Shown: positions 38,040-48,243, counted from the first letter of the stretch. The stretch is 64,000 nt of DNA from Desulfocapsaceae bacterium (GCA_031292275.1 JARLHL010000056.1:25079-89078), one strand, 5' to 3'. Numbers and translations: made by a program. Notes: generated by a model not told the origin, from the letters alone.

Positions 38040-38393
38040 ATGAAGATACTCGTCACTATCCATAATAATTTCGTGGCCCAGAGATTTGATCTGGCGTCGG
38101 AGGTCCTGATAGCCGTCCATGACGGAAATCGGATCGTTGATGAACCCCGGACCATCATAATGTCCCGGCCCTCTGCAGAAGAACTCTGCAATCTCATCAT
38201 CAAGGAAGATGTGGACACCGTCATCTGCGGCGGCATAGAAGAGCGGTATTACAAATTTTTGATATGGAAAAAGATCAATGTCCTGGATTCGGTCATCGGT
38301 GATTACGGCCCTATCCTGGAGCTGGCCGGCTGCAGGCGTCTCACCTCCGGGACCATCATTCCTTTCTCACTGGAAAACGGGAAGATGCCATGA
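38040..38393 (+). CDS. NifX/NafY-like (dinitrogenase cofactor-binding fold) protein
   Basis: 117 residues with the small fold seen in NifB C-termini, NifX and NafY: MKILVTIHNNFVAQRFD, an internal TVICGGIEERYYKFLIWKKINV and a VIGDYGPILE strand. Members bind metal cofactors or act as scaffolds; stand-alone members near signalling genes are of unknown role. Start ATG 38040, with AAGGG about 11 bases upstream. The stop overlaps the start of the sensor kinase (ATGA), so translation is coupled. Confidence 0.7.
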   Translation: MKILVTIHNNFVAQRFDLASEVLIAVHDGNRIVDEPRTIIMSRPSAEELCNLIIKEDVDTVICGGIEERYYKFLIWKKINVLDSVIGDYGPILELAGCRRLTSGTIIPFSLENGKMP

Positions 38394-40147
38394 AAAGATT
38401 TGGACAGATGTTCATGCAGTTTCTGCCTATCGATCCGGAGAAATCCAGTGATGAGGTCAATCGCGGTGAGAGTTATGCCCATTTCAAGCGAATGCTCTTT
38501 CTCATCATGCTGCTGATCGCCATGGTCCCGGTGGCAGTGACGGCAGGAATCGGCTACTTTCAATACCGGAATCTTCTCCTTTCCGAAGAGCACGATCAGC
38601 TCCTCTGGAGACTGGACGGGGCCCAGAAGACCATTGATGCCTTTATCGGAGGTCTGCAGTCCCTGGTTAAATTCGTGGCCAGGGAGGATCGCTACAGTGC
38701 TCTTCTCGAAAAGGATAAACTGCAGCTCCTTTTTGACCGGCTCAAAGAGCAGTATGATGGATTTGTTGATCTGGGGATTGTCGATGCGAAAGGGATTCAA
38801 CGCTCCTATGTGGGCCCGTATGATCTCGAGGGACGGGATTACAGCAACCAGGAGTGGTTCCATGAGGTGCTGATAAAAAATGTGTATATCAGCAATGTTT
38901 ACCTGGGCTTCCGTCAGGTTCCGCACTTCGTGATCGCCGTTGTGGAGACTATTCCCGGCACCAATGATTACTGGATCCTGCGGGCCACCATCAATGCGGA
39001 CACCCTGCAGAAGTTTGTGGCCACTATCCAGACCAAGGCCACCAATGATATGTTTCTTGTCAATAGTGCGGGACAGCTGCAGACTTCGTCCAAATCCTAC
39101 GGCGCGGTCCTGTCACGGTACGACAAGCCAACGAACGAGGACGGGGTCGCCCTCTACGGCGAAAGCCGGGGAAATTCCATATTCCATGCCAGCAGCGTCC
39201 TCAAAAATACACCCTGGACCCTGGTCCTGACCGAGCAGGACTATGTCCATAAGGAGGAGTGGGCATCCTTCAAGCAGCGGCTGATCCTGATCTTTGCCGG
39301 CAGCACTCTCGTTATCGTCCTGATCATTTCTCCTTTGGTCAGCATACTGACCGACAGGATCAGGGCCTCCGATGAAAAACAGCTGTCCCTGCTTGCCGAG
39401 GCCGAGCATTCCAATAAACTGGCCTCCATAGGTCGGCTGGCGGCAGGTGTTGCCCATGAGATCAACAATCCCTTGGCGATCATCAGCCAGAAATCAGGAC
39501 TGATTGAGGATCTTCTTGGGCTGACTCCGCCTTTCGAGTATAGTGATAAAATGCGCAAAACGCTGACGGGGATTCAGGACAGTGTGGTCCGTTGCAAGAA
39601 CATTACCCACAGACTCCTCGGATTCGCCCGGCGCATGGAGGTGACCATTGAGGAGATTGATCTGAATCAGGTGGTCAGGGAGGTTATCACGTTTCTTGAA
39701 AACGAGTCATTGCACAACCGCATCCAGGTCCAGACCATCCTGGAGGACCAGCTTCCCCATATTCGCAGTGACAGAGGGCAGATTCAGCAGATTTTGCTGA
39801 ACATCACCAATAATGCCATTGATGCGGTGGTTTATGATGGTATCATCCAGATAACGACCGTCAGCCGGAGTGAGTCGGTGCAGATAAAGATCAAGGATAA
39901 CGGGCCCGGGATGCCGCCCGCCGTCCTGGAGCATATCTTCGAGCCCTTCTTTACCACCAAGGCGCAGGGAAAAGGGACGGGGCTCGGCCTTTCGATCACC
40001 TATGGTCTGATCAAGAAGTTGGGAGGTTCCATCGTTGTGGATTCCACCGTCGGCGAAGGGACAATTTTTACAATCAATCTTCCTTATACCCCACCACATA
40101 TTGAGGAAAGTAACCATGAGCACAACAATGCAGATACTGATAGTTGA
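38390..40147 (+). CDS. Cache-domain sensor histidine kinase
   Basis: 585 residues. TM1 (about 36-57, [22 protein letters not shown]), a periplasmic dCache domain (about 65-290: [43 protein letters not shown]), TM2 (about 300-325), then HisKA with [11 protein letters not shown] (phospho-His), N-box [11 protein letters not shown]1 DNGPGM and G2 [11 protein letters not shown] complete kinase that would autophosphorylate and pass phosphate to the receiver at 40116, whose gene overlaps the kinase end by 32 bases. Confidence 0.95.
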   Translation: MKRFGQMFMQFLPIDPEKSSDEVNRGESYAHFKRMLFLIMLLIAMVPVAVTAGIGYFQYRNLLLSEEHDQLLWRLDGAQKTIDAFIGGLQSLVKFVAREDRYSALLEKDKLQLLFDRLKEQYDGFVDLGIVDAKGIQRSYVGPYDLEGRDYSNQEWFHEVLIKNVYISNVYLGFRQVPHFVIAVVETIPGTNDYWILRATINADTLQKFVATIQTKATNDMFLVNSAGQLQTSSKSYGAVLSRYDKPTNEDGVALYGESRGNSIFHASSVLKNTPWTLVLTEQDYVHKEEWASFKQRLILIFAGSTLVIVLIISPLVSILTDRIRASDEKQLSLLAEAEHSNKLASIGRLAAGVAHEINNPLAIISQKSGLIEDLLGLTPPFEYSDKMRKTLTGIQDSVVRCKNITHRLLGFARRMEVTIEEIDLNQVVREVITFLENESLHNRIQVQTILEDQLPHIRSDRGQIQQILLNITNNAIDAVVYDGIIQITTVSRSESVQIKIKDNGPGMPPAVLEHIFEPFFTTKAQGKGTGLGLSITYGLIKKLGGSIVVDSTVGEGTIFTINLPYTPPHIEESNHEHNNADTDS

Positions 40148-40499
40148 CGATGAAGTGGAATTTGCCTCCACCCTGGTCGAACGGCTTGCTCTGCGTGGGA
40201 TAGCGGCCAGATCCGCTAATCGGGGGCTTGACGCCCTGGCCCTGGTCAGGGTCAAGATACCGGATGTCGTTATATTAGATCTGAAAATGCCGGATATGAG
40301 CGGGCTGGAGGTCTTGGCCAGTATAAAATCTATCGATCCGACCATTGAGATTATCATCCTGACCGGGCACGGTTCCGCGGCGGCGGGTATCGACGGCATG
40401 GAGCAGGGAGCCTTTGATTATATGATGAAACCTGTCGATCTGACGGCCCTGCTGGCGAAAATCGAACAGGCCTACCGAAAACGAAAGGTTGCTGCGTAA
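40116..40499 (+). CDS. Single-domain response regulator
   Basis: 127 residues, one REC domain: LIVDDEVE, phosphoacceptor Asp in VVILDLKMPDMSG, Thr in IILTGHGS and Lys in MMKPVD. No output domain. GAGGAA precedes ATG 40116, which lies inside the end of the kinase gene; the frame reaches back to 40035 but those residues are not domain-like. It is the likely phosphate acceptor of the upstream kinase and perhaps of the degenerate kinase that follows. Confidence 0.9.
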   Translation: MSTTMQILIVDDEVEFASTLVERLALRGIAARSANRGLDALALVRVKIPDVVILDLKMPDMSGLEVLASIKSIDPTIEIIILTGHGSAAAGIDGMEQGAFDYMMKPVDLTALLAKIEQAYRKRKVAA

Positions 40500-40510
40500 G
40501 GCGGAAAGGT

Positions 40511-41197
40511 ATGAACAACAACCCTGAAGATCTCCTGCATTGGAGACAGCTGCAGATGGTCGGCCGTTTGCTGGCAGGATTTTCCCATGAACTGAAAAAT
40601 CATCTGGCTGTCATCAAGGAATCGAACGGCCTGATCTCCGATTTTCTGGGAATGGGATGTGTCCAGGATGAGGCCTTGCAGGCAAAACTGCTGCATATGA
40701 CCGGGACCATAAACAACCGGATACTGCTCGTCGCTGAAATGGTAAACCATCTGAACGGATTTGCGCATCGGAACGACGCCCTTAAGAGCCCTTTTCAGAT
40801 CAATGATGTGCTGAATGAAGAGCTGACCTTTCTCACCAGGTCAGCCGAGATGAAGTCCCTTCGCATTGCCACCTCGTTCCAGGAATCCCTGCCGGTGATT
40901 TTTAACAGCCCCTTCGTGGTGCAGTTCATCTTCGCCTCTGTTTTTTTTCATCTCCTTGCAACGCTGAAGCCGGGTGGAAGGATCCTCATATCTTCCGGAC
41001 AGCAGGACGATGCGGTTATCTTTGAGGTCAGGCCCGAAGGAGAGGCCGCAGAAACGGCCCCGGGGCTTGATGCCGTGGATCATGATCAGGCCTTGCAGAT
41101 GGCCTTGCAGGCTGTTGGTGCAAGACTGTCGACACAATCGGCGGATGGCAGGATCAGAACAATGACCTGTGCCATTCCCGGGGACCCTTTAGGATAG
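40511..41197 (+). CDS. Degenerate histidine kinase or Spo0B/ChpT-like phosphotransferase
   Basis: 228 residues. The H-box is intact (LLAGFSHELKNHLAVIKESN), but no N-box or glycine-rich G1/G2 boxes follow; the C-terminal half (FVVQFIFASVFFHLLATLKPGGRILISS) has only the fold outline of a HATPase. It therefore cannot hydrolyse ATP in the usual way and may be a phosphotransfer protein or a scaffold. No transmembrane segment. It is 11 bases after the receiver gene and closes the cluster. Confidence 0.8.
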   Translation: MNNNPEDLLHWRQLQMVGRLLAGFSHELKNHLAVIKESNGLISDFLGMGCVQDEALQAKLLHMTGTINNRILLVAEMVNHLNGFAHRNDALKSPFQINDVLNEELTFLTRSAEMKSLRIATSFQESLPVIFNSPFVVQFIFASVFFHLLATLKPGGRILISSGQQDDAVIFEVRPEGEAAETAPGLDAVDHDQALQMALQAVGARLSTQSADGRIRTMTCAIPGDPLG

Positions 41198-41330
41198 CCG
41201 GAGTCGGTTCTCCTGCTCGATTCCTGATTCTGCCTGCGGGGTTGCTGGCGGTGCGGCAGGCAGAGGAGGGAGGCCGGAAAACCGCAGATCGGAGCTTGCT
41301 TTCCGCTCCCTCGGTCACGCTGAGGGAGGG

Positions 41331-42317
41331 TTATTTCTCCTGTTCGCCAGGCCGCTGGACGCCGGCTTGAGGCTCGCTTTTTTCTCCCCGGATTTCTCTG
41401 ATTGCCTTTTGAAGGAGTTCTACCTTGAATTTCTGGAGGACAAAGGGAGAAGGCTGTTCTGAGGATACAGCCGGATAACCTCCGTCTTTCTGGTCCTCTT
41501 TTGCGAAGAGAGACAGGGTGGCGCTTTTGCCGGTCTTGAGGGTGATGGATAGAATGGGATCCTCAAAATCCTCCTTGTTCCGGTTGTCCAGGTAGGATTC
41601 GCATTGCAGGCCGGTCAGTAAAGAGAAAAACTCATTCATCGCCGCTTCCGGGATGTCCCTGCCGTTGTCGTCCGTCCATCCCGTTGCCGCCTGCGCATCC
41701 GGAGCCTTCTTTCCGGGATCTTCGACGGCCTTCTTTTTCAGACTGACAGCCTTGCCATTGTCTTTGAGTTCGATGGAGCTCAGAGATGCCGTGCTGAAAG
41801 GCAGGACATTCTTATCCCGCAGACCCTGTACATCCAGATCAAAATCATTGCGGAAATTGCCCTGGGCCTGGAAGATTCTGGCATCACCGTCGATCATGAC
41901 AAAGGTCTGCCGGAATGTGCTTGCCCGTTTGCCGATGGCAAAGGCAAAGAGCTGCCCCTTGCTGCCGGAGACTGTAACATCGATTTTTTTGTCCTTACCC
42001 AGGTCATACCGGACTGAGTCTCCGGCATCGGAGATCAGGGTGTCGATGGAAAAGCTGGCGATTGTGTCAATAATCCTGTCGATCGTAATTTTATCGACCG
42101 GATAGTCGCCAGGTGAGATCATCCATATTCCGTCCTTTTGGGTCAGGAGGATATCCCGGTCCGCCTTGTGCAGTTCGATCTTCATGATGCTGTTTCCGGC
42201 TACAGCGGGAATCGTGGGCAGGCTATAGTGTAGACGGCCTGTCTTTTTGACGTAGAGATATGTTGAAAGGGCCGCAATCAAGAGAGCAAGAATGATAAAT
42301 TCTTTTTTGATTTTCAT
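41331..42317 (-). CDS. DUF4340-type membrane-anchored protein
   Basis: 328 residues. One N-terminal membrane anchor (FIILALLIAALSTYLYV) and a beta-rich periplasmic region with IMKIELHKADRDILLTQKDGIWMI and a VDKITIDRIIDTI helix, the DUF4340 pattern. Such proteins are encoded with Gld-type ABC exporters; the role is unknown. It is the last gene of a four-gene minus-strand operon, 12 bases after the GldG-like gene. Confidence 0.85.
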   Translation of the reverse strand: MKIKKEFIILALLIAALSTYLYVKKTGRLHYSLPTIPAVAGNSIMKIELHKADRDILLTQKDGIWMISPGDYPVDKITIDRIIDTIASFSIDTLISDAGDSVRYDLGKDKKIDVTVSGSKGQLFAFAIGKRASTFRQTFVMIDGDARIFQAQGNFRNDFDLDVQGLRDKNVLPFSTASLSSIELKDNGKAVSLKKKAVEDPGKKAPDAQAATGWTDDNGRDIPEAAMNEFFSLLTGLQCESYLDNRNKEDFEDPILSITLKTGKSATLSLFAKEDQKDGGYPAVSSEQPSPFVLQKFKVELLQKAIREIRGEKSEPQAGVQRPGEQEK

Positions 42318-42329
42318 GGTATTCCTCTG

Positions 42330-44522
42330 TTAATCCTTAGCGAATATCTTGCGTATCGCCTTTTTCCTCTGGATTCTGAGTCCCCAGACAAAAAGTCCGA
42401 AGAGGGCGGCCAGGATCGGGAGACCGGCAATGGTGAAGGTCTTAACAAATGCCTTTTCCCGCAGGGATGTTCCCGACAGCGGATTGAAGCTCTGTTTTTT
42501 GCTCCGCATGGCGGCAATGCCTTCTCTGTTATTGAGGGAATCAATGACGTTCATGACGAAAGTCGGATTCATCGGCGGGCCTTCGGGTCCCAGTATGTTG
42601 TCCCGCAGCATGCTTGAAGCGGCCATCAGAAATATTTTGCTTTTCTTTCCCTTGGCAATGAAGGTCCCAGTGGTGGAGATTCCGGCAACCGGGGCCTGCG
42701 ATGTTCCATTCATGCCCTCTGGTTCGACCTTCTCGTCCGGTGCTTCCGGGCCGTTCTGCTTGCGGTTCTTGGCGTTGCTGTTCAGTTCCGGCAGGGGCTT
42801 GCCGTCAAAATAGCTGTGAAATTCCCCTTCCAGGAGATAGGCCAGGGCGAAACTTCCCTTTTCCTCAGTCCGTTGGGGTGGTTGTATCAACTTGGGGTTG
42901 AGCGAGATCCGGTCCTTCATCTCCCAGGAGTTTTCCGAGGAGGAGAGGAGTTTGGTCGCAGTGATGTTGTCTTTTTTCAGCACGTCCTGATCCAACTCCA
43001 GGGGAGAGGCGAGGATGGTGACCAGTCCTTTGATACCGCTGAGGAAATCCACATCTTTATTGATGCCGTTATTTTTGATGATCGGGACAAAATAGAGCGG
43101 TGTCTCGCCGCCGTTAGGATCCTGCTGCTTGAAGCAGTTTTCGTCCAGAACAATGGATTTTTTGATCCTGACCCCATAAGACTCCAGCAGTTTTTCCAGC
43201 CCGGTATCGACGGGGATGAACTGGGGACCCTGAATACCCGCCATGGCCTGCGCCCCTTTGGATGGATCCTCCTTGAAGGCATCGGTATAGATGATCAGAT
43301 TGGTTCCCCGCATCAGGGCCTGATCAATCTGAAAGAGCTCATATTCCGAGAATTTTGTCGTAGGCCTGGCTATGATCAGGGTGCCGAGGCTGGCCGGAAC
43401 GGGATCTTTGGCAAGATTGATCTCCTGCAGGGTATAGTTCTGTTCGACCATGGAGGTAAAGGTCGCGATGGTATCGGTCTGCGGATTGCTTGCCGGTGAG
43501 TAGGGGGAGGTCGCAAAGATCCCGTGGCCGGTGAGATATCCGATATCGCTGTTGATTCCGACCAGGGATTCCATGCCTTTGTCGATTTCCTCTTCGATCC
43601 TGTTGGGCTCCTCCAACTTGTAAGTATCCCCGAGCAGTGGGATCCGTATAACCTGCAGGATGGGCAGTTTCTTGGTTTTGCCATGGTATTCCATGACCAG
43701 GCCGATCACCCCTTCTCCCGAGGCGATCTGCTTTTCCGGGACTGCCGGCCATTTAATCATGGTCAGGTCGTCCTTTTGGGCCATTTCCTCAAGGGGGCTT
43801 CCCTCCGGTGGGCTCACCAGAGAAAAGGCTATTTTGTTATAGCTCCGGGCGCCGATTTTTTTAACTCTGTCTTCAATAGAGGCGGGAAGCTTGTTCAGAT
43901 CCCGGATTCCCATCAGCGGGCCGACGGGGCCCAGTGAAGGGGACATATACATGGTAACGTTGACCTTGTCCTTCAGTCCGATCAGCGCACTGATCTTGTT
44001 GTTGAGTTTCAGGATGGCGGTAGTCAGATCGTATTCAAGCTGATCCGTTGAGGAAAGCGTCGGGATTTTTTCGACCATGTCGCCATGCAGAATGACCAGT
44101 CCCATATAGGCCTGCTTGAATTTGACCTCGTCCTTTTCAATGTCCTGAATCTGGATCGGCATGATGCCGTAGCTTTCCGCCAGTTCCCGCTCCTTACTGT
44201 CTTTGCCTGCAGTATCCTGCGGACTGACCTCATAAATGGCGTAATTGAAGTTTTTGTTGCCTTGGATCGCGTATTCCTCCAGGAGATCCCGCAGATACTG
44301 CTCCGTGGAATTATACGGAGAGGGCAGGTTCTTGGTAAAAAAGGCTTTGATGGTGAGGGGTTCCGTCAGGGTGGAGACAACATTTTTGCTCTCGGGAGAA
44401 AGGGAGTAGATCCCGTTCCGCGTCAGGTCGGTCCGGAAGAAAAGGGTTGTGCCGGCCATGTTCACCAGTACAATAACAACACAATAGACTGCGAATTTCA
44501 GATACCTGTTGCGACTTTGCAT
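42330..44522 (-). CDS. GldG-like ABC exporter auxiliary protein
   Basis: 730 residues. It has an N-terminal membrane helix (FAVYCVVIVLVNMAGTTLFF), a long periplasmic region (RTDLTRNGIYSLSPESKNVV and the internal alpha/beta domain with NLIIYTDAF), and a C-terminal membrane helix (AGLPILAALFGLFVWGLRI). This is the GldG/ABC_transp_aux architecture. In gliding bacteria GldA, GldF and GldG form an ABC exporter; here the gene sits between the DUF4340 and ABC-2 permease genes. Substrate unknown. Confidence 0.88.
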   Translation of the reverse strand: MQSRNRYLKFAVYCVVIVLVNMAGTTLFFRTDLTRNGIYSLSPESKNVVSTLTEPLTIKAFFTKNLPSPYNSTEQYLRDLLEEYAIQGNKNFNYAIYEVSPQDTAGKDSKERELAESYGIMPIQIQDIEKDEVKFKQAYMGLVILHGDMVEKIPTLSSTDQLEYDLTTAILKLNNKISALIGLKDKVNVTMYMSPSLGPVGPLMGIRDLNKLPASIEDRVKKIGARSYNKIAFSLVSPPEGSPLEEMAQKDDLTMIKWPAVPEKQIASGEGVIGLVMEYHGKTKKLPILQVIRIPLLGDTYKLEEPNRIEEEIDKGMESLVGINSDIGYLTGHGIFATSPYSPASNPQTDTIATFTSMVEQNYTLQEINLAKDPVPASLGTLIIARPTTKFSEYELFQIDQALMRGTNLIIYTDAFKEDPSKGAQAMAGIQGPQFIPVDTGLEKLLESYGVRIKKSIVLDENCFKQQDPNGGETPLYFVPIIKNNGINKDVDFLSGIKGLVTILASPLELDQDVLKKDNITATKLLSSSENSWEMKDRISLNPKLIQPPQRTEEKGSFALAYLLEGEFHSYFDGKPLPELNSNAKNRKQNGPEAPDEKVEPEGMNGTSQAPVAGISTTGTFIAKGKKSKIFLMAASSMLRDNILGPEGPPMNPTFVMNVIDSLNNREGIAAMRSKKQSFNPLSGTSLREKAFVKTFTIAGLPILAALFGLFVWGLRIQRKKAIRKIFAKD

Positions 44523-44534
44523 AATTCTCTCTCC

Positions 44535-45236
44535 CTAATTTTTTCCCTGCATGGCCAGGTTTGCGCCAAACAGTCCGATCACCATAATACTGACGAAGTA
44601 AAGGATATCCCTGGAATCGACGATACCTTTGGCGATATTCTCGAAATGGGTGGAGGCCCCGAACCAGGCAACCGCCTGAACAATGCCGTTGGGGAAGAGA
44701 AAGAGTGTATTGTTCAATAATGTCAGTATCAGGCAGATAAGGGTGCCGACGATGAAGGCGATGATCTGATTCCGGGTGAGTGAGGAGGAAAAGATCCCGA
44801 TAGCAGTAAAGGCCCCTCCCAGCAGCAGGGCTCCCAGGTAGCCGCCGATGACGGGGCCCCAGTCCAGATCGCCCAGAAAGCCGATGAGCAGTGGATAGGC
44901 GAATGTCGAGAAGAGAAGCGCGGCGATAAAGAAAACTCCGGCCAGAAATTTACCGATGATGATATCGTTGAAGGTGACCGGCAGGGTCAGCAGGGTCTCG
45001 TAGGAGCCCACATGCAGCTCCTCGGAAAAGAGCCGCATGGTCACTGCGGGAATCACAAAGGAGAAGATGGCGGGAAGCAGGGCAAAAAAATTACGCATAT
45101 TGGCCTGGCCGACCAGAAAAAAAGTGGCGAAGAAGAACCAGCCTACGAGGAGCAGAAAGAGGGCGATGACAATATAAGCGATAGGGGAGATGAAATAGTC
45201 TTTCAGCTCTTTTTTGGCAATATTGAATACTTGCAT
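44535..45236 (-). CDS. ABC-2 type permease (GldF-like)
   Basis: 233 residues with about six membrane helices (for example PIAYIVIALFLLLVGWFFF, LAGVFFIAALLFSTFAYPLL, IIAFIVGTLICLILTLL). ABC-2 family membrane subunit. It begins MQVFNIAKKELKDYFISPIAY, the typical cytoplasmic opening of this family. Its start lies 4 bases after the ATPase stop, so the two are co-translated; the GldG-like gene follows. Confidence 0.9.
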   Translation of the reverse strand: MQVFNIAKKELKDYFISPIAYIVIALFLLLVGWFFFATFFLVGQANMRNFFALLPAIFSFVIPAVTMRLFSEELHVGSYETLLTLPVTFNDIIIGKFLAGVFFIAALLFSTFAYPLLIGFLGDLDWGPVIGGYLGALLLGGAFTAIGIFSSSLTRNQIIAFIVGTLICLILTLLNNTLFLFPNGIVQAVAWFGASTHFENIAKGIVDSRDILYFVSIMVIGLFGANLAMQGKN

Positions 45237-45240
45237 TTGT

Positions 45241-46179
45241 TTAGACCTCCGTTGTCAATTCGCGGAATATGTTTTCGAGGCTTTCGGTTTCCCGGTAGAA
45301 TTCCCTCAGTTCCCAGTCGGACCTCCGGATGACGGCATAGACCTCGCCCCTGATGTCATGATCGGAAAAACAGGTGAGTTTAAGGTGGAGCATCCGCTTC
45401 TCGCCAGTCTCTATCCGCCTGACCCGTCTGATGCCGTTTACCTGGGAGATTTCTTTTTCCACCTCCGCCAGATCTGCCTCCTTAAAGGACACATGCAGGG
45501 TATATTCTTCGTTGGCCCTCTGTTTGAGTGCCCTTGTTGTATCATCGGCAACGATTTTCCCTTTATTGATTATCACCAGACGATTACAGGTCGCTTCGGC
45601 CTCACTGAGGATATGGGTGGAGAGAATAACCGTCTTTTGCCTGCCGATTTCCTTGATGATGTCCCTTATTTCAACGATCTGATTGGGGTCAAGCCCCGAA
45701 GTGGGCTCATCCAGGACCAGGATCTCCGGGTCGTCCATCATCGCATGGGCGAGCCCCACCCGTTGTTTCAATCCTTTGGACAGTTCGCTGATACTCTTAT
45801 GCATGATTTGATCGAGACTGCAGAGGTCGACGAGCTCCCTGATCCTGACTCTGCTTTTTTCCTGACTCAGGCCCCGGATGCCGGCGATGTACAGCAGGTA
45901 ATCATAGACAAGCATATTGTGGTAGAGGGGCGCCGATTCCGGAAGATAGCCGATGAGTCTTTTAATCTGCAGGGCTTCAGTCGCGATAGAGTGATCTTTT
46001 ATTCGGATAGATCCGGATGTCGGCCGGAAATATCCCGTAATCATCCGTAATGTCGTGGTTTTGCCGGCCCCGTTTGGTCCGAGCAGACCGACTATTTCGC
46101 CCCTTTCGATGTCGAAGCTTATCTGGTCTACGGCGCAGAATTCGCCATAATATTTAGAGAGATTCTCAACATGGATCAT
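45241..46179 (-). CDS. ABC exporter ATP-binding protein (GldA-like)
   Basis: 312 residues. Walker A GLLGPNGAGKTTT, Q-loop in GYLPE, signature LSKGLKQRVGLA, Walker B ILVLDEPTSGLD and switch His in LSTHIL. The C-terminal 90 residues form the extra domain common in this subfamily. AAGGAG precedes ATG 46179; the frame extends to 46221 without support. First gene of the ATPase, permease, GldG-like, DUF4340 operon. Confidence 0.92.
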   Translation of the reverse strand: MIHVENLSKYYGEFCAVDQISFDIERGEIVGLLGPNGAGKTTTLRMITGYFRPTSGSIRIKDHSIATEALQIKRLIGYLPESAPLYHNMLVYDYLLYIAGIRGLSQEKSRVRIRELVDLCSLDQIMHKSISELSKGLKQRVGLAHAMMDDPEILVLDEPTSGLDPNQIVEIRDIIKEIGRQKTVILSTHILSEAEATCNRLVIINKGKIVADDTTRALKQRANEEYTLHVSFKEADLAEVEKEISQVNGIRRVRRIETGEKRMLHLKLTCFSDHDIRGEVYAVIRRSDWELREFYRETESLENIFRELTTEV

Positions 46180-46721
46180 AGGTGTTTCTCCTTTGTTCCG
46201 TACACTTGCATGTCCTGCCAAATTGCCTCTGTCCTGGCGGCGATGGCCGATGCGGGGTAACCGCCTGAAAAAGCATCCGGGAAAACCGGAGTCATTCTTT
46301 GTTGCGACCGCCTGGTTTTATATCTCTGGCGGGCACAGTTCAAAAACAGACAAATAGTAGAACCGATAGCGTTCGAAGACAAGGCATAGATGAAATTTAA
46401 ACCATTACAGTCTGAAAGATCCGTATGAACGTGAGGAGAAGCCGGTTTGAGGATGGTGCCTTTTTCTCTTCAATATATGTACATTTCGAATCGAACCCAT
46501 AGGAAAAACAACACAATTTGTGTATATTCTCTCTATGCCGTAATCATGAACTGGCTTTAGCTATATCGCTGATCGATTATCCTTTGAAATATGGCGGGCT
46601 ATGTTGCAGTTCTCGCTGCTTATATGATACTCTGAAGCTGAGGAAGGATTGCCATCCGCCCGGCTATGCTGCCGGAAGCAAGATGCTTCGTATGGAAAAA
46701 TGTCGGTGGAGATCCTGGCGT
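46180..46721. other. Divergent intergenic region, 542 bases
   Basis: Between the ABC operon and the GGDEF gene. 46511-46523 is the inverted repeat ACACAA-T-TTGTGT in an A+T-rich patch followed by TATATT. The plus-strand frame continues from 46518 into the GGDEF gene, but its first 68 residues are Cys-rich and not domain-like. No RNA gene seen. Confidence 0.4.
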
Positions 46722-48158
46722 ATGAACGATAACAATGAACAGGGTTCAAAAGCTGATCCCAGGAACAACGGCAGGAGAAAAGGTCCGGCCTCCGTCCCAT
46801 CGCGGATGCTCTCGGAAAACGATGAGAATATCACCGGGATCGGCCAGAAGGGGCTAATGTTCTCTAACCTTATCAAGGTGCTTCATGCCCTGATTGAGTT
46901 TGATAACGCCTTCATCCTGCAGATGCAGGACGATCAGTCAATGCAGGCTGTGGCCTCCACCTCGGCGCGGTTGCGGGGTACCAGGTGGCAGACTGGTGCG
47001 GCCTTTATGCGGGTTCTGAGCGGCATACCGGTTTCTTCGGTTGATATCAATCTGGTGAGTGAGTGGGCCAGCCAGCCTGCAATTGTCAGGGAAGGAGTCG
47101 GCTCAGCCCTCCATATCACTCTACCCGGCGGACGTCTCGCCATTCTTGTAATTACACATTCCAGGCCTGGATTTTTTGGCCCGGTCCATGTCAGGCTGAT
47201 GAGCAAATTTGCGCCATTGGCATCCCAGTCCCTCTTGAGTCTCGATCTGCAGAGGGCGGTGATTCAGCGGGACCGGTTTTTCCAGCTCTCTATGGATCTG
47301 ATGGGCATTGTCGATTACAGGGGGGATTTCAAACAGTTCAACGACAGCTGGAAGATGGTGCTCGGATACAGGGCCGAGGATTTTTACCGTAATCATCTGT
47401 TTTCCTTTGTCCATCGGGATGACGTACGGCTTTTTACCGATGCAGTCCGGCAGCTGACGCGGACAGGGGAACAATGTCTTGTTGAAGGGCGTTTCCGGCG
47501 GGCAAACGGATCGTACTGCTGGTTGTCGTGCAGTCTTGTCGCCTATCCGGATGAAAAACTCTGTTATATCGTTGCTCGTGATGTGACGGATCGGGTGCTG
47601 ATGGAACAGCAGCTGGCCTATGATTCCCGTCATGATCCCCTGACGGGGCTGTACAACCGGATTGAATTCATGGAGCGCCTGGAGATCGCCTTTGCCCGGT
47701 CGGTGCGGGAGGGGAATTATACCTTTGCCATATTTTATATGGACCTCAACGGTTTCAAGATGGTCAACGACACCCTGGGGCACGATATCGGAGACGCCCT
47801 GTTGAAGGAGGTTTCCCTTTGTCTTCTGGATGTGGTCCGTGAGGTTGATACCGTCGCCCGATTTGGCGGGGATGAATTCACAATCCTTCTGGACGGCATA
47901 AAGTCACGGGAGCAGATGATCATCGTTATCGACCGGATACACGAGAAACTGTGTAACCCCTTTATCCTGATGGATATACCGGTAAAGACCTCCGTCAGTA
48001 TCGGCGTCACCCTCAGTTCGCCTGCATATAAGAGCGCCGCACACATGCTCCGCGATGCGGATTCAGCCATGTATGAGGCGAAAACTCTGAAGATTATTCC
48101 TTATGTCCTGATTGAGAAAAGTTCAAATCCAGGAGGAGTCAACCGGGGGAGGAGATAG
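46722..48158 (+). CDS. Diguanylate cyclase with PAS domain (GGDEF)
   Basis: 478 residues from the chosen start. A GAF-like region (about 35-175, including LIKVLHALIEFDNAFIL) precedes a PAS domain (DLMGIVDYRGDFKQFNDSWKMVLGY to IVARDVTDR) and a GGDEF domain (DPLTGLYNRIEF, DLNGFKMVNDTLGHDIGD, RFGGDEF). The active-site GGDEF is intact, so it should make c-di-GMP; no EAL domain. Start ATG 46722 is a choice between several in-frame ATGs (46683, 46692). Confidence 0.9.
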   Translation: MNDNNEQGSKADPRNNGRRKGPASVPSRMLSENDENITGIGQKGLMFSNLIKVLHALIEFDNAFILQMQDDQSMQAVASTSARLRGTRWQTGAAFMRVLSGIPVSSVDINLVSEWASQPAIVREGVGSALHITLPGGRLAILVITHSRPGFFGPVHVRLMSKFAPLASQSLLSLDLQRAVIQRDRFFQLSMDLMGIVDYRGDFKQFNDSWKMVLGYRAEDFYRNHLFSFVHRDDVRLFTDAVRQLTRTGEQCLVEGRFRRANGSYCWLSCSLVAYPDEKLCYIVARDVTDRVLMEQQLAYDSRHDPLTGLYNRIEFMERLEIAFARSVREGNYTFAIFYMDLNGFKMVNDTLGHDIGDALLKEVSLCLLDVVREVDTVARFGGDEFTILLDGIKSREQMIIVIDRIHEKLCNPFILMDIPVKTSVSIGVTLSSPAYKSAAHMLRDADSAMYEAKTLKIIPYVLIEKSSNPGGVNRGRR

Positions 48159-48187
48159 GGGCTGGCTGCGTATCGGGTGCAATGCCT

Positions 48188-48217
48188 AAAAAAAAGGCCC
48201 CGCAGAAAGCGGAGCCT
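48188..48217 (-). terminator. Rho-independent terminator of the cold-shock gene
   Basis: On the minus strand GGCTCCGC-TTTCT-GCGGGGCC forms an 8-base stem (with G-U or mismatch at one position) followed by eight T residues, about 25 bases after the csp stop codon. Confidence 0.85.
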
Positions 48218-48243
48218 GGAGTGATAATGGAGGGGGCAGGAGC

